Positions 47,929 through 57,864 of a DNA stretch of 64,000 nt are shown here, piece after piece. Every line of letters begins with the position of its first letter. Position 1 is the stretch's first letter. A program made the position numbers and the translations under genes. The DNA is taken from the NCBI GenBank assembly GCA_963777095.1, contig CAVZOY010000002.1:248001-312000 (forward strand), read 5' to 3'. The stretch is from CAVZOY01 sp963777095 (GTDB lineage: Bacteria; Actinomycetota; Actinomycetes; Mycobacteriales; Geodermatophilaceae). The notes under the pieces are model-generated. The model saw nothing but the letters and a program-made list of their open reading frames with translations, was not told the origin of the DNA and did not search any database.

Positions 47929-49700
47929 ACTGCGCCTCGACGGCACCGCCGCCGAGGTCTCGACGCTGGAGCGGATGACCGGCTGCCTCGAGCACCGCGG
48001 CCCCGACGGGTCGGGGGTCTGGGCCCGCGGGCCGGTCGCGCTCGGGCACCGGCGGCTGTCGATCATCGACCTGTCGGAGATGGGCGCCCAGCCGATGGTC
48101 GACCCGCACGAGGGCCTGACCGTGGCCTTCAACGGGATCATCTACAACTACAAGCAGTTGCGCGCGGAGCTGCAGGCGAAGGGCCACCGCTTCTTCTCCA
48201 CCTCCGACACCGAGGTGGTGCTCAAGGGCTACGCCGAGTGGGGCGCGGAGTGCGTGCAGCACTTCCTCGGCATGTTCGCCTTCGCCGTCGTCGAGCACCG
48301 CAGCGGCCGGATGGTGCTGGCCCGCGACCGGCTCGGCATCAAGCCGCTCTACATCGACGCCCGCCCCGACCGCATCCGGTTCGCCTCGACGCTGCCCGCG
48401 CTGCTCGCCGGGGGTGGGGTCGACACCTCGATCGACCGCACCGCGCTGGCGTACTACATGACCTTCCACTCGGTCGTGCCGGCGCCGCACACGATCTACG
48501 CCGGCGTCCGCAAGCTGCCGCCGGCCACGGTGCGGGTGATCGAGCCCGACGGCGCGAGCCGCGACATCGGCTACTGGTCGCCGTCGTTCACCCGCGACCC
48601 CGACCGCGCCGACTGGACCTCCCGCGACTGGGAGGAGGCGCTGCTGGAGTCGCTGCGCGTCGCCGTCGACCGGCGGATGGTCGCCGACGTCCCGGTGGGC
48701 GTGCTGCTGTCGGGCGGCATCGACTCCAGCCTGGTCGTCGCGCTGCTCGCGGAGGCCGGGCAGACCGGGCTGGAGACGTTCAGCATCGGGTTCGAGTCGG
48801 CCGGCGGGGAGTCCGGCGACGAGTTCGAGTACTCGCGGCTGGTGGCGCAGCGGTTCGGCACCCGGCACCACGAGATCCCGATCGACAGCCGGCGGCTGCT
48901 GCCCGGGGTCGACGCGGCGATCGGCGCGATGAGCGAGCCGATGGTCAGCCACGACTGCGTCGCGTTCTACCTGCTCAGCGAGGACGTCTCGAAGCACGTC
49001 AAGGTCGTGCAGTCCGGCCAGGGCGCCGACGAGGTGCTCGGCGGCTACAGCTGGTACCCGCCGCTGGCGGACGTCCCCCGGGCCGATGCGGTCGAGGCGT
49101 ACTCGAAGGTCTTCTTCGACCGGCGCTGGCCGGCGATGTCGTCGCTGCTCGAGCCGGACTGGCTGCTCGACACCGACGCGCCGACGGCGTTCATCCGCTC
49201 GCAGTTCGGGCGTCCGGGTGCGGAGACCTCCGTCGACGCCGCGCTGCGCAACGACACCACGATCATGCTGGTCGACGACCCGGTGAAGCGGGTCGACAAC
49301 ATGACGATGGCGTGGGGGCTCGAGGCGCGCGTGCCGTTCCTCGACCACGAGCTGGTCGAGCTGGCCGGTCGCATCCCGCCGGAGCTGAAGCTCGCCGACG
49401 GCGGCAAGGGCGTGCTCAAGCGGGCCGCGCGCGGCGTCGTCCCCGACGAGGTGATCGACCGGACCAAGGGCTACTTCCCGGTGCCGGCCATCCGGCAGCT
49501 CGAGGGTCCGGTACCTGGATCGGGTGCGCGAGGCGCTGACCGACCCGGCGGCGAAGCGGCGTGGCCTGTTCCGTCCGGACGCCGTCGAGGCGATGCTGCG
49601 GGAGCCCAACGCGACCCGCACCGTCCTGGGGTCCAACGCGCTGTGGCAGCTTGCTCTCCTGGAGATGTGGCTGCAGAAGATGGAGGACTCGGCGCGGTGA
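47909..49700 (+). CDS. Class II amidotransferase, AsnB-like; probable N-acetylglutaminylglutamine amidotransferase, one frameshift
   Basis: GTG 47909 overlaps the upstream ligase by 20 bases and is followed at once by the catalytic Cys (MCGLAGELRLDG). Glutaminase domain: LEHRGPDGSGVW, AFNGIIYNYKQLR, FRN-equivalent LARDRLGIKPLYI. Synthetase PPi loop GVLLSGGIDSSLVVALL near 265, then VVQSGQGADEVLGGY and NMTMAWGLEARVPFLDHELV. A shift near 49507 leads to YLDRVREALTDPAAKRRGL, then LGSNALWQLALLEMWLQKM, ending at 49700. The branch resembles the NAGGN-type amidotransferase (TIGR03104), which amidates the C terminus of the osmolyte dipeptide. The product is inference from context. Confidence 0.8.
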
Positions 49701-51618
49701 CTGCAGACGTCGGGGAGGAGGTGAGGCCCGGCACGGAGTCGACCGACGGCTTGGGGGCAGGCGATCGACAAGTCGAGTCGACCGTCGAGGAGGCGATCGC
49801 GCTCGCCGACGAGCTGGTCGACGCCTGGGGCAGCTGGGGCCCCAACATGACGCCGGACGCCCGGCAGGTCGCGTTCATCAGCGACCGCTCCGGCGCTCCC
49901 GCAGCTGTGGGTCCAGGACGTCGTCCTCGACGGCCCGCCCCCGCCCGCCCGTCACATCCCGCTGTCCGACGACCCGGTCGTCGCCGTCCGCTGGGCGGCC
50001 GACAGCGGCTGGCTCAGCCTGCGCCGTCGCCACGGACGGGGGCGTGCGTCAGCAGGTGTGGGTCGTGCGGCCCGACGGCTCCGACGCCCGCCGCATCGCC
50101 GGCGACGCCTCGACCCACGTCGAGCTCGGCCCGTGGACCCGCAGCGGGCACCGGTTCGTGGTGACCTTCCCGGGCACCGGCGTCGGGCAACCGACGCGGT
50201 CGTACCTCGCCGACCCGCTGACCGGCCGGCTCGACCCGCTGGCCGAGGGCAACCTCATCCACGTCCTGGACATCTCGCTCGAGGAGCGCTTCCTCGTGCT
50301 GCAGCGACGGCGAGCGCGGGCAGCAGTACGTCTCCGTCATCGACCGCCTGATGGACGAGGACTTCAGCGCCCTGACGCACGGCGCCACGGGGTCGACGGA
50401 CATCGGCGCTGATCCGGCCGGCCCCCGAGGACCACGCCGGCCCGGTGTACGTCTACCTGGCCTCCGACGTCGGCCTGCAGCGCAACGTGCTCATCGGACT
50501 GCCGTTCGGGCCCAACGGCTGGCGCGGCGAGCCCCGCACCCTGGCCGCCCGGGACGACGCGGACCTCGAGTGGGTGGACGCCGACGACGCCGGCCGGCTG
50601 CTGCTGCTGGTCTGGAACGTGGCCGGGGCCAGCGAGCTGGAGCTGTTCGACACCGCGACGCGCACGAGCACGCCGATTCCCGGCCTGCCCGGGCTGGTCG
50701 CCTCGACGCCCGTCCTCTCCCGTGACGGGACGTCGGTGATCCTCGGCGTCGAGGGACCCGAGCGGCCGCGCGAGCTGTGGCACCTCGACACCGGCACGCA
50801 CGCCTGGCACCGGGTCACCGACGGACCCAAGGTGCCCGACCGCCCGCTCGTCGTGCCCGACCCTCGAGCAGTTCGCCGGCCGGGACGGGCTGCCGCTCAC
50901 CGGCTGGCTCTACCGCGCGCCGGACCCGACCGGCGCGGCGGCGCCTGAGCCCTGCACGGCGGTCCGGAGGGCAGGAGCGGCCCGGTGTTCGACCCGCAGC
51001 ACCAGGCGCTCGCCGCCGCCGGCATCACCGTGTTCGCACCGAACATCCGCGGCTCGTCCGGGTTCGGCCGGGAGTTCGTGCCACGCCGACGACGTGCACG
51101 GCCGGTACGACGCCTTCGCCGACGTCCTCGCCTGCGCGGACCACCTGGTGTCGCTCGGCCTGGACGAGAAGCGGATCGCGGTGACCGGCCGGTCCTACGG
51201 CGGGTACCTGACCCTGGCCTCGCTCACCTTCTCCCCCGGCGTGTTCGCCGCCGGGGTCGACATCTGCGGGATGTCGGACCTGGTCACCTTCTACCGCGAC
51301 ACCGAGCCGTGGATCGCCGCGGCGGCCGTGACCAAGTACGGGCACCCCGAGCGGGACCGCGCACTGCTCGAGGACATCTCGCCGCTGGCGTCGGCCGACC
51401 GCATCGACGTCCCCCTGCTCGTCGTGCACGGCGAGCACGACACCAACGTGCCGATCGGCGAGGCGCACCAGATCGTCGCGCGGCTGCGGGATCTCGGCCG
51501 TCCGGTGGAGTACCTGGAGCTGGCGGGCGAGGGGCACGACTACCGGCGGGCGGAGTCGCGCAAGGCGCTGGCCGAGCGGATGGTGCGCTTCCTCGACGCG
51601 CACCTGCGGTCGGGCTAG
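49697..51618 (+). CDS. S9 family (prolyl oligopeptidase-type) serine peptidase, multiply frameshifted
   Basis: GTG 49697 overlaps the amidotransferase stop (GTGA). The N-terminal beta-propeller part includes WGSWGPNMTPDARQVAFISD and VWVVRPDGSDARRIAGDA. The catalytic domain has LHGGPEGQERP, FAPNIRGSSGFGREFV, the nucleophile elbow VTGRSYGGYLTLASL (Ser), VVHGEHDTNVPIGEA (Asp) and GEGHDYRRAES (His). Shifts near 49900, 50015, 50310, 50410, 50870, 50950 and 51080 break the frame. Total about 640 residues. In an osmolyte operon a cytosolic peptidase could recycle the peptide; NAGGN clusters elsewhere carry an M42 peptidase, so an S9 enzyme would be a substitution. Confidence 0.75.
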
Positions 51619-51649
51619 GCGATCCGCTCCGGCATCGGGCGTCGGGTCG

Positions 51650-51774
51650 GCGGAGATCGTCGTCCGGCTCGGGACGCGCGGTGCCGTGGAGAAGGGCACG
51701 ACGGTGCACGTGACGACGGATCCGCGCAACGTGCACTGTTCGACACGGACACCGGAGAGCGGCTGTCGGCGTAA
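51650..51774 (+). pseudogene. C-terminal fragment of a MalK/UgpC-type ABC transporter ATPase
   Basis: Reads AEIVVRLGTRGAVEKGTTVH, then VTTDPRNVH. With one missing base supplied, it continues FDTDTGERLSA and stop at 51772-51774. This is the TOBE-domain tail typical of sugar-import ATPases (V.L.F D...G..L). Nothing else of the gene is present. It fills the 223-base gap between the S9 peptidase and the DUF222 gene and looks like the scar of a deletion or rearrangement. Confidence 0.6.
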
Positions 51775-51841
51775 TGATTTCTCTACTCTGACCTGGGCGG
51801 ACGGCCCCGGAACTGTCGTACCTGGTCGGTAGTTTTCGGGC

Positions 51842-53326
51842 ATGTCGACGGAGCCGGTGCCGCAGCTGCCCGACGTCGTCGCGGACGGGTTCTCGGAGCG
51901 GGACTTCGTCGCCTACATCGGTGCCGCCGACGCCATCGAGGCGAAGAACCACGCGGCGCGGTTGCTCTCGATCGCCCGGCTGGCCCGCCGCCGGAGCTGC
52001 CTGGGTGAGCTCGCCACGGCTGACGGCCGAGGCGGCCCGGGCGTCGATGCGCGGGCACTGGCCGACGCCGTGCTGGCCGGCGTGCGGGAGGACTTCGTCT
52101 CCGAGCTGGCGCTGACCCGCGGTTGCTCGGAGGGCGAGGCGCACGCCCTGCTGCGCGAGGCGGTGCTCGCAACGACGGTGATGGCGCCGACGTGGTCGGC
52201 GCTGCACGACTCGCGGATCGGGCCGCGCCACATGCGCGCCTGCGTCGACCTGCTGGGCGACGCCCCGGCCCGCGTCGCGGCGGAGGTGCAGCGGCGCGTG
52301 CTGCCGAAGGTTGATGGGATGACGGTGGCCGTGTTCCGCGAGCGGCTGCGCTACCACCTCTACCGGCTCGACGCCGAGGCCCGGGAGCGCCGTCGGCAGG
52401 AGGCCGCGAAGCGGGCCGACGTGCGGGTGTGGCCGAAGGACGAGGGGCTGAGCACGCTCGGCATCGACATGTCGACGCCCCGGTGCCTCGCCATGCGCGG
52501 CGCCATCGACCAGTACGCCAAGTGGATGCGGGCCGACGGCGACGAGCGGCCGATGGGTGTGCTCCGCTGCGAGGCGGCGTGGGCGCTGCTGATGCGGCCG
52601 TGGGATACCTCGCGGCCGCCGGTCACGGCGCTGCTGACCATCCACGCGGCCCTGCCGGCGCTGCGGCCGGACGGCGACGCCGCGGCAGTCGCAGCAGCCG
52701 GCGGAGGTCGAGGGGCAGGTCGTCTCGGCCGCCGCAGTGCCGCGAGCTGCTACGCGAGCTCGACGTCCTCCAGCTCGGCGACCCGCCGCTCGGCGGATCG
52801 ATCCAGATCGCGGTCACCGATCCGGCCACCGGTGAGGTGCTCGTCGTCGCGACGCGGGCGGAGCTGAAGCGAGGGGCCGGCGGTGGGTACCGCCGCCGGA
52901 TCCGGCGCCGCGGTGGCGGGGCACGCTCGGCCGTCGCCGACGGACCGGGCCTGGCAATGCCCAAGGATGCACCCGGTTACAGCCCGACCGCTGCGCAGAA
53001 GCGGCATGTGAAGACGCGCGACCGGCACTGCCGGATGCCGGGCTGCCGTCGCCGCCCGGGGCGCTGCGACCTCGACCACGGTCAGCGCCTACCGGGACGG
53101 CGGACCGACCGCGTGCTGGAACCTGTGCTGCCTCTGCCGGCGGCATCACCGGATCAAGACCTTCGCTCGCGGCTGGCACTTCGAGCTGCTGCCCGACGGA
53201 CGGCTCATCGTCCGCACTCCCTCCGGCGTCTACCGCACGACCGTTCCACCCGGCTGGTGCTTCGACGCCGAGCCGGACCCGCCGTGGCTCGAGGAACTCG
53301 CACCGCCGGAACCGATGCTGACCTGA
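51842..53326 (+). CDS. DUF222 / HNH endonuclease protein, frameshifted
   Basis: ATG 51842 (MSTEPVPQLPDVVADGFSE). A DUF222 helical region (about 40-330) has SEGEAHALLREAVLATTVMA and GPRHMRACVDLLGDAPAR. A shift near 52690 leads to SAAQCRELLRELDVLQLG. The HNH motif is split by a second shift near 53085: RDRHCRMPGCRRRPGRCDLD, H, then TACWNLCCLCRRHHRIKT. The tail ends PPEPMLT at 53326. DUF222/HNH (13E12-type) genes are multicopy in actinobacteria and are suspected mobile or homing-type elements. No flanking repeats were seen. Confidence 0.8.
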
Positions 53327-53408
53327 TCGGCGGACGGTCCGGGCACTGCCTGTCCAGCCTGTGGATAACTTCCGGGGCGGTCGACCGAGTTCTGAGACGG
53401 TTCGCCAC

Positions 53409-53846
53409 ATGACGACACCTGCTCTCGCCCAGGCCCCGGTCCGATCGGCACTGGCGCTCACCCGTCGCTGGGTCGCGCTCCTCCAGCCACCGACGTTCGG
53501 TGCGCGGTCCCTCTGGCTGGCGTGGTTCGACGCCGACGGCATGCAGTCGCCGGTGCTCGTGCCGGTCGACGACCTGCCGGTGACGCCCGACCCGTCGATG
53601 TTCGACGGGCTGCGGCTGCTCAACGAGACGGTCGTCGGGGCACAGCTCGGCGACGGCGCCCACCTGGCCATGGCGCTCTGCCGTCCCGGTGAGGCGGTGG
53701 TCAGCGACAGCGACGACGAGTGGGTCGATGCGCTCGGCGAGGTCTTCGACGGGCTGGTCGGGCAGACGTGGAGCCTGCACCTGGCTGCCGGCGGCCGGGT
53801 CGAGCAGCTGGTGGAGCCCCCGAACTCGGCCTTTTCCACCCGATGA
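53409..53846 (+). CDS. Hypothetical protein, first of an overlapping envelope gene set
   Basis: 145 residues, intact, ATG 53409 (MTTPALAQAPVRSALALTRR). A compact soluble protein: WVALLQPPTFGARSLWLAWF, PDPSMFDGLRLLNETVVGAQ, EWVDALGEVFDGLVGQTWSL. No family recognised. Its TGA overlaps the ATG of the next gene (ATGA at 53843), implying coupled expression with the membrane protein that follows. The 82 bases before it hold nothing definite. Confidence 0.6.
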   Translation: MTTPALAQAPVRSALALTRRWVALLQPPTFGARSLWLAWFDADGMQSPVLVPVDDLPVTPDPSMFDGLRLLNETVVGAQLGDGAHLAMALCRPGEAVVSDSDDEWVDALGEVFDGLVGQTWSLHLAAGGRVEQLVEPPNSAFSTR

Positions 53847-54391
53847 ACCCTCGCGATCACGAGGCGATGAGCCAACCCGGCTCGCTGCCGCTCTTCCCCT
53901 CGACGACGGACGGGCTGCGCCAGCAGCAGCAGGTTCTCGTCGCCGACCACGTCGCCAGCCTGCGTCCGCGCCGGGGTCGCCCGGGCGTCATCCTCGGCGT
54001 CCTTGGCGCCATCAGCGCGCTCGCGACGGTTCTGCTGGGGGTGTCGCTCGGCGGTCCGTGGTCTCCCGAAGAGGCAGTCCTCGACTACGCCGACGCCATG
54101 GCCGACGGAGACCTCGAGGATGCGTGGGAGCTTCTCTGCCACGAGCAGCACGAACGGTATGACTCGTCGCTCATAAGTTTCATGGCCAGCAACAGCTATG
54201 TCCCGGGTGAGGGTCCGAGTGTCGGTGGCGTCGAGATTGCGGATGACGCGACGTGGGACGAGCGCCGAGACGCATTCGTCGTCCCGACGCGCTCGACATG
54301 GCCCGCCGAGCCGTTCGAGGCGGACTTCCTCGTCGTGAAGGAGGACGGGCACTTCCGCGTCTGCGGGGCGCTACTTCCCGCCGGCCAGTGA
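53843..54391 (+). CDS. Membrane-anchored hypothetical protein with DUF4878-like extracellular domain
   Basis: 182 residues, intact. A cytosolic Gln/Arg-rich head (SLPLFPSTTDGLRQQQQVL) is followed by one transmembrane helix (VILGVLGAISALATVLLGVS, about 48-68). The external part SPEEAVLDYADAMADGDLED, AWELLCHEQH and HFRVCGALLPAG resembles DUF4878/NTF2-like lipoprotein domains that begin with a helix of the type A...Y..A...GD...A..L. Two Cys could form a disulfide outside the cell. Coupled to the preceding gene by ATGA. Confidence 0.6.
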   Translation: MNPRDHEAMSQPGSLPLFPSTTDGLRQQQQVLVADHVASLRPRRGRPGVILGVLGAISALATVLLGVSLGGPWSPEEAVLDYADAMADGDLEDAWELLCHEQHERYDSSLISFMASNSYVPGEGPSVGGVEIADDATWDERRDAFVVPTRSTWPAEPFEADFLVVKEDGHFRVCGALLPAGQ

Positions 54392-54480
54392 CGGACCGGC
54401 GCAGAGTCTGCATCGCTCGAACGGTGGGTTGTCCACAGGCGGGCGAGCGGCCGGAGGCAGCGAGTGACTACCCTCCGGCC

Positions 54481-55089
54481 GTGCGTCGACTGCGGATCCG
54501 GGCAGGTCAGCAACCTGTTCGGTCGACCGTGCTCGCCGTCGCGGCGATCGCGCTGGCCACCGGATGCACTCCTGAGGCAGAGCAGCAGCCGAGTGCCGAG
54601 CTGCCACCGGCGTCGAGCTCGTCCGCCGAGCCGACTCCGGAGCTGCCGCCGCTCGGGCCAGAGGATTTCCCGGTTCCAGACGAAGCGCGCACGCAGGACG
54701 AAGCGGGTGCTGAGGCCTTCCTGCGTTACTACGTCGACTTGATCAACCATCAGCAGGCGCTTCCGGAAGGTGAGCCACTCCGGGTCTTGGGGCCGGATTG
54801 CAACGACTGTCAGCGCATCGCCCACCTTTATGACGAGACATCGGCGTCGGGAGAGACGATCCGCGGGGGCCAGTTGAGCATCACGACTAGGCCAGGTGTG
54901 ACCGTGGAAGGCGATGAAGCCCGGATCTCGTTCATTGCTCGAGTCGAAGCTGTAACGACCGTCGACACGGCCGGCGACGTGGTGCCTGAGTCGGAATACG
55001 AAGCCGAACCGCGCTTGCCCTCGGGCATGAACCTGATCTGGTCGCCGGAGAAGCTGTCGTGGCTGGCCACGGCACTGACCATCGGATGA
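54481..55089 (+). CDS. Lipoprotein, DUF6318-like
   Basis: 202 residues from GTG 54481 (reads VRRLRIRAGQQPVRSTVLAV). A signal peptide with the lipobox LATGC near residue 28 is followed by a Ser/Pro/Glu-rich linker, then EAGAEAFLRYYVDLINHQQA, LGPDCNDCQRIAHLYDETSA, GGQLSITTRPGV and NLIWSPEKLSWLATALTIG. The CNDC pair and Asp-rich helix fit the DUF6318 family of actinobacterial lipoproteins. It would be anchored on the outer face of the membrane. Its stop overlaps the next start (ATGA at 55086). Confidence 0.7.
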   Translation: MRRLRIRAGQQPVRSTVLAVAAIALATGCTPEAEQQPSAELPPASSSSAEPTPELPPLGPEDFPVPDEARTQDEAGAEAFLRYYVDLINHQQALPEGEPLRVLGPDCNDCQRIAHLYDETSASGETIRGGQLSITTRPGVTVEGDEARISFIARVEAVTTVDTAGDVVPESEYEAEPRLPSGMNLIWSPEKLSWLATALTIG

Positions 55090-55980
55090 TCCGCGTCCTT
55101 GCCGGCGTGTTCGCCGCACTCCTGCTTGCATTGCAGGTCGTCACCTCGACCCCAGCGATTGCCTGCCCCTACCTTCAGCAATGCCCGAGTCCGGGATTGA
55201 GTGACGGCAATGCGACTGTCAGCTTGACCACGGAGCAGGCCGGGGAATTTGTCCGTGGCGATATAGCGGTGGCCGACTACCAATGGCAGTTACGCACGCT
55301 CTGTGAAATCAGCAATGAGATCGACGGAACATGCTCCCCCTCCGACTTCCGCCCATGCCCTGAGGAACCAGACAGGGTCATCCGGTTACCTTGTTCTGGA
55401 GCAGCGTGCTGTCGTGCGTGCGGACGGCACAGTCGTCGATGGCTCCTCGGCTGAGGGCCTGCAGCCCGGTGACCCGGCTGGACCGTGGCAGGAGGTCCGG
55501 CGGAGCTGCTTCGACATCACGTCACTCAACCCACCGCCGTCGCCGGGCGAGGTCTTCAGCTACTTCGAGCGCCTGCCCCTCCCCGAACTGACAGCCCAGC
55601 ACCAACCGCCCGGCAACGGCCTCTCCGGCCTGCCGGTGATCTTCTACACCGACGAGCCGACGACCGAGACGTTCACCGTCGACATCCGCGGCTTCGAGGT
55701 GGTGATCGACGCCGCGGCGACCGCGTTCACCTGGAACACCGGCGATCCGGCCGAGCCGACGATCTCCACCGACGACCCGGGCGCGCCGTATCCGAACGAG
55801 ACGATCACCCACGAGTACGCGTCCGGCACCTACACGGCCAGCCTGACCGTCACGTGGGGCGCGACCTTCACCGTCGACGGCAGCGCGCCGGCCGACGTCC
55901 CGGGCACCACCACGACGACCGGACCACCCGAGACCTTCCAGGTTCTCCAGGCCCGGCCCGTCCTGGTCAGCCCGAACTAG
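55086..55980 (+). CDS. Secreted PKD-like protein, one frameshift
   Basis: ATG 55086 (MIRVLAGVFAALLLALQVVT) with a signal peptide ending TSTPAIA, then CPYLQQCPSPGL. A shift near 55375-55385 leads to GYLVLEQRAVVRADGTVVDG, EVRRSCFDITSLNPPPSPGE, VIFYTDEPTTETFTVDIRGF. A PKD-like ending follows: AFTWNTGDPAEPTISTDDPG, YPNETITHEYASGTYTASLT and VTWGATFTVDG. About 298 residues. It probably interacts with the lipoprotein encoded just upstream. Its stop overlaps the convergent hydratase stop. Confidence 0.6.
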
Positions 55981-56715
55981 GCCTCGTCGCGCCGACGCTG
56001 CGACCACATCTGGGTCGCCCGCTCGAAGTGCAGCGCCGCCTCCCAGCCGATCCCCGGCGGGCCCGCCTCCGTCCGGAACGACCGCGCCGCCTCGCGGGCC
56101 AGCTCGGGATCACGAGCCGCGCGACCGGCCAGCTCCAGCGCCAGCGGCTCGACCTCGTCGTCCGGCGACGGCGCGCCAGGCCAGCCCGAGCGTCTCGGCG
56201 CGCGCACCGTCGATCTCCTCGCTGAACAACCCCATCGCCGCCGTCGCCTCCCGGCCGGCCGTCCGCGTCGACAGCGTGAAGTAGCCGCCTCCCGGGTGCA
56301 GACCGATGCGCAGGAAGCCCGCGAGCAGCCGCGCCGAGGTCGAGACGATCCGCAGGTCCGTCGACAGCGCCAGGTTCAGCCCCGCCCCTACCGCCGAGCC
56401 CCGCACGGCGGCGATCGTCGGCACGGACAGCGTCCCGATCCGCCGGAACGCCGTGTAGACCGCGCCGAGCTCCTTGTAGACCGTGTCCTCCGCCTGGTCG
56501 GCGCCGGCGGTCCACCGGCGGCGGTCGGCACCCGAGCAGAACGTGCCGCCGGCCCCCCGGACGACGGCTGCCCCGAGCGACGAGTCCGCGTCGATCTCGT
56601 CGCACAGCTCCGAGATCGCGAAGCCCATCTCCGGCGTCAGCCCGTTCTTCACGTCCGGGTTGTCGACCGTCAGCACGGCGACGGCTCCGTCGCGCTCCAG
56701 GCGCACCTGTCCCAT
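55977..56715 (-). CDS. Enoyl-CoA hydratase/isomerase family protein, one frameshift
   Basis: ATG 56715 (MGQVRLERDGAVAVLTVDNP); a GTG at 56724 is the alternative. Crotonase features: NPDVKNGLTPEMGFAISELC, VVRGAGGTFCSGADRRRW (oxyanion-hole region, with CSGAD), IAAVRGSAVGAGLNLALSTD (second oxyanion region) and LRIGLHPGGGYFTLSTRTAG. After a shift near 56168, SPDDEVEPLALELAGRAARD and FERATQMWSQRRRDEA complete the chain. About 246 residues. The family hydrates or isomerises enoyl-CoA; the Asn after DVK and Gly-rich motifs are present, but the substrate is unknown. Confidence 0.8.
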
Positions 56716-56802
56716 GGCGGTCACCCTGCCATCCCGCGCGAGACGCTCCCGCGCTGACCTGCACGGTCGACAAGTCCCCGAGTCGACGAGCCGACAAGCC
56801 GA

Positions 56803-57381
56803 CTACGGCCGCCAGCCCGGATCCCGGCCGGTCAGGCCCAGCAGCCGGTCGAAGACGGGCGCGTCCGCAGGAACGGCCACCCGCGGTCCGTACAGTCCCG
56901 CGCGCTCGTCGGGCGACTCCCCCACCGCCCCGGCGAACGACGTGCACGCCTCCGCGTCCGCGTCGGACACCGAGTACGGCTGCCCCGTCGCGACCGCCAG
57001 GTCCCAGCCGTGGATGACGAGCTCGTCCAGCGCCACGGCCGCCATCGCCGGCGCCGGCATCTCCACGCCACCCGCCGTCGCCATCCCCTCCCAGGCCGAC
57101 GGAGCGCGCCACGCCTCGGCCAGCGAGGACAGCTGCGCCGGCAGGCGCGTGCGCCAGTCGGCGACCAGCGAGTCCGGCGAGGCCGGCGCCGGGCCGGGCA
57201 TCGGCGACTTCTCGGCCGCCCAGCGGAACGCGAGGGTCAGCCCGACCAGGTGGTCGAGCAGCCCCGCGACGGGCGTCCCCGTGCACGGCGTCGGATCGCC
57301 GAGCTGCTCGTCGCGGATGCCGGCGACCACGCGCGCCACCTCGTCCGCGGCCGGGCCCAGGTCAACGGTGTTCGACTCCAT
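56803..57381 (-). CDS. TIGR03086 family (DinB/MDMPI-fold) protein
   Basis: 192 residues, intact, ATG 57381 (MESNTVDLGPAADEVARVVA). DQL-like RDEQLGDPTPCTGTPVAGLL, DHLVGL (metal-site His), AVALDELVIHGWDLAVATGQ (second metal-site His with HGWD) and PVFDRLLGLTGRDPGW. This is the standard TIGR03086 pattern of actinobacterial mycothiol-linked metal proteins. A role in detoxification or thiol transfer is inferred. It lies 88 bases upstream of the hydratase start on the same strand. Confidence 0.85.
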   Translation of the reverse strand: MESNTVDLGPAADEVARVVAGIRDEQLGDPTPCTGTPVAGLLDHLVGLTLAFRWAAEKSPMPGPAPASPDSLVADWRTRLPAQLSSLAEAWRAPSAWEGMATAGGVEMPAPAMAAVALDELVIHGWDLAVATGQPYSVSDADAEACTSFAGAVGESPDERAGLYGPRVAVPADAPVFDRLLGLTGRDPGWRP

Positions 57382-57411
57382 GCCAGCGATGACCGGCGAG
57401 GCGACGCGAAC

Positions 57412-57774
57412 TCAGCGGTCGGGCTCGTCCGAACCCCGGGTCAGCTGCCGGAACTCCTGGACGACGTCGGTCGCCGCGACCGTCAGCGACGACAGCGCCC
57501 CGCTGACCAGCCGGCGCACTCCCCCGCCGTCGAGGCCGAGCACCGAGCCGAGCCCTGCGGCGACGTCCATTCCGGCCAGCACCCCCGGCGGCGGCATCGA
57601 CTCGGGGCCGCGCTCGGCCAGCGTCGGCGACCAGCGCATCGCGTCCCCGGACACCGACCAGTCGCCGATCGAACCGTCGATCGACGCGGCCACGGGGTCG
57701 GGATCGAGCTGCATCGGCGGGATGGCAGGGTCGATCGCGGTATCGACGACGGCGGGGTCTCCCGAGTTCGGCAT
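57412..57774 (-). CDS. Hypothetical protein
   Basis: 120 residues, intact (MPNSGDPAVVDTAIDPAIPP). Acidic and Pro/Asp-rich in the first half (MQLDPDPVAASIDGSIGDWS), with a Gly-rich middle (GMDVAAGLGSVLGLDGGGVR) and a helical end (VAATDVVQEFRQLTRGSDEP). No signal peptide and no recognised domain. It sits 30 bases upstream of the TIGR03086 gene and 90 bases after the RsbP-like stop, all on the minus strand. Confidence 0.5.
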   Translation of the reverse strand: MPNSGDPAVVDTAIDPAIPPMQLDPDPVAASIDGSIGDWSVSGDAMRWSPTLAERGPESMPPPGVLAGMDVAAGLGSVLGLDGGGVRRLVSGALSSLTVAATDVVQEFRQLTRGSDEPDR

Positions 57775-57864
57775 CGCGCGCCTCCCGACACGGGCGGACG
57801 GATAGATGCATGGTCGCGCGTCGAGCGCCCGAGCGACAGCCCCGGCGGCACACGAACTGAGCGC

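Noticed and set aside
45463..48141. 892-codon minus-strand frame opposite the ligase/ATP-grasp gene
   Set aside because: Shadow; the plus-strand protein has complete catalytic motifs.
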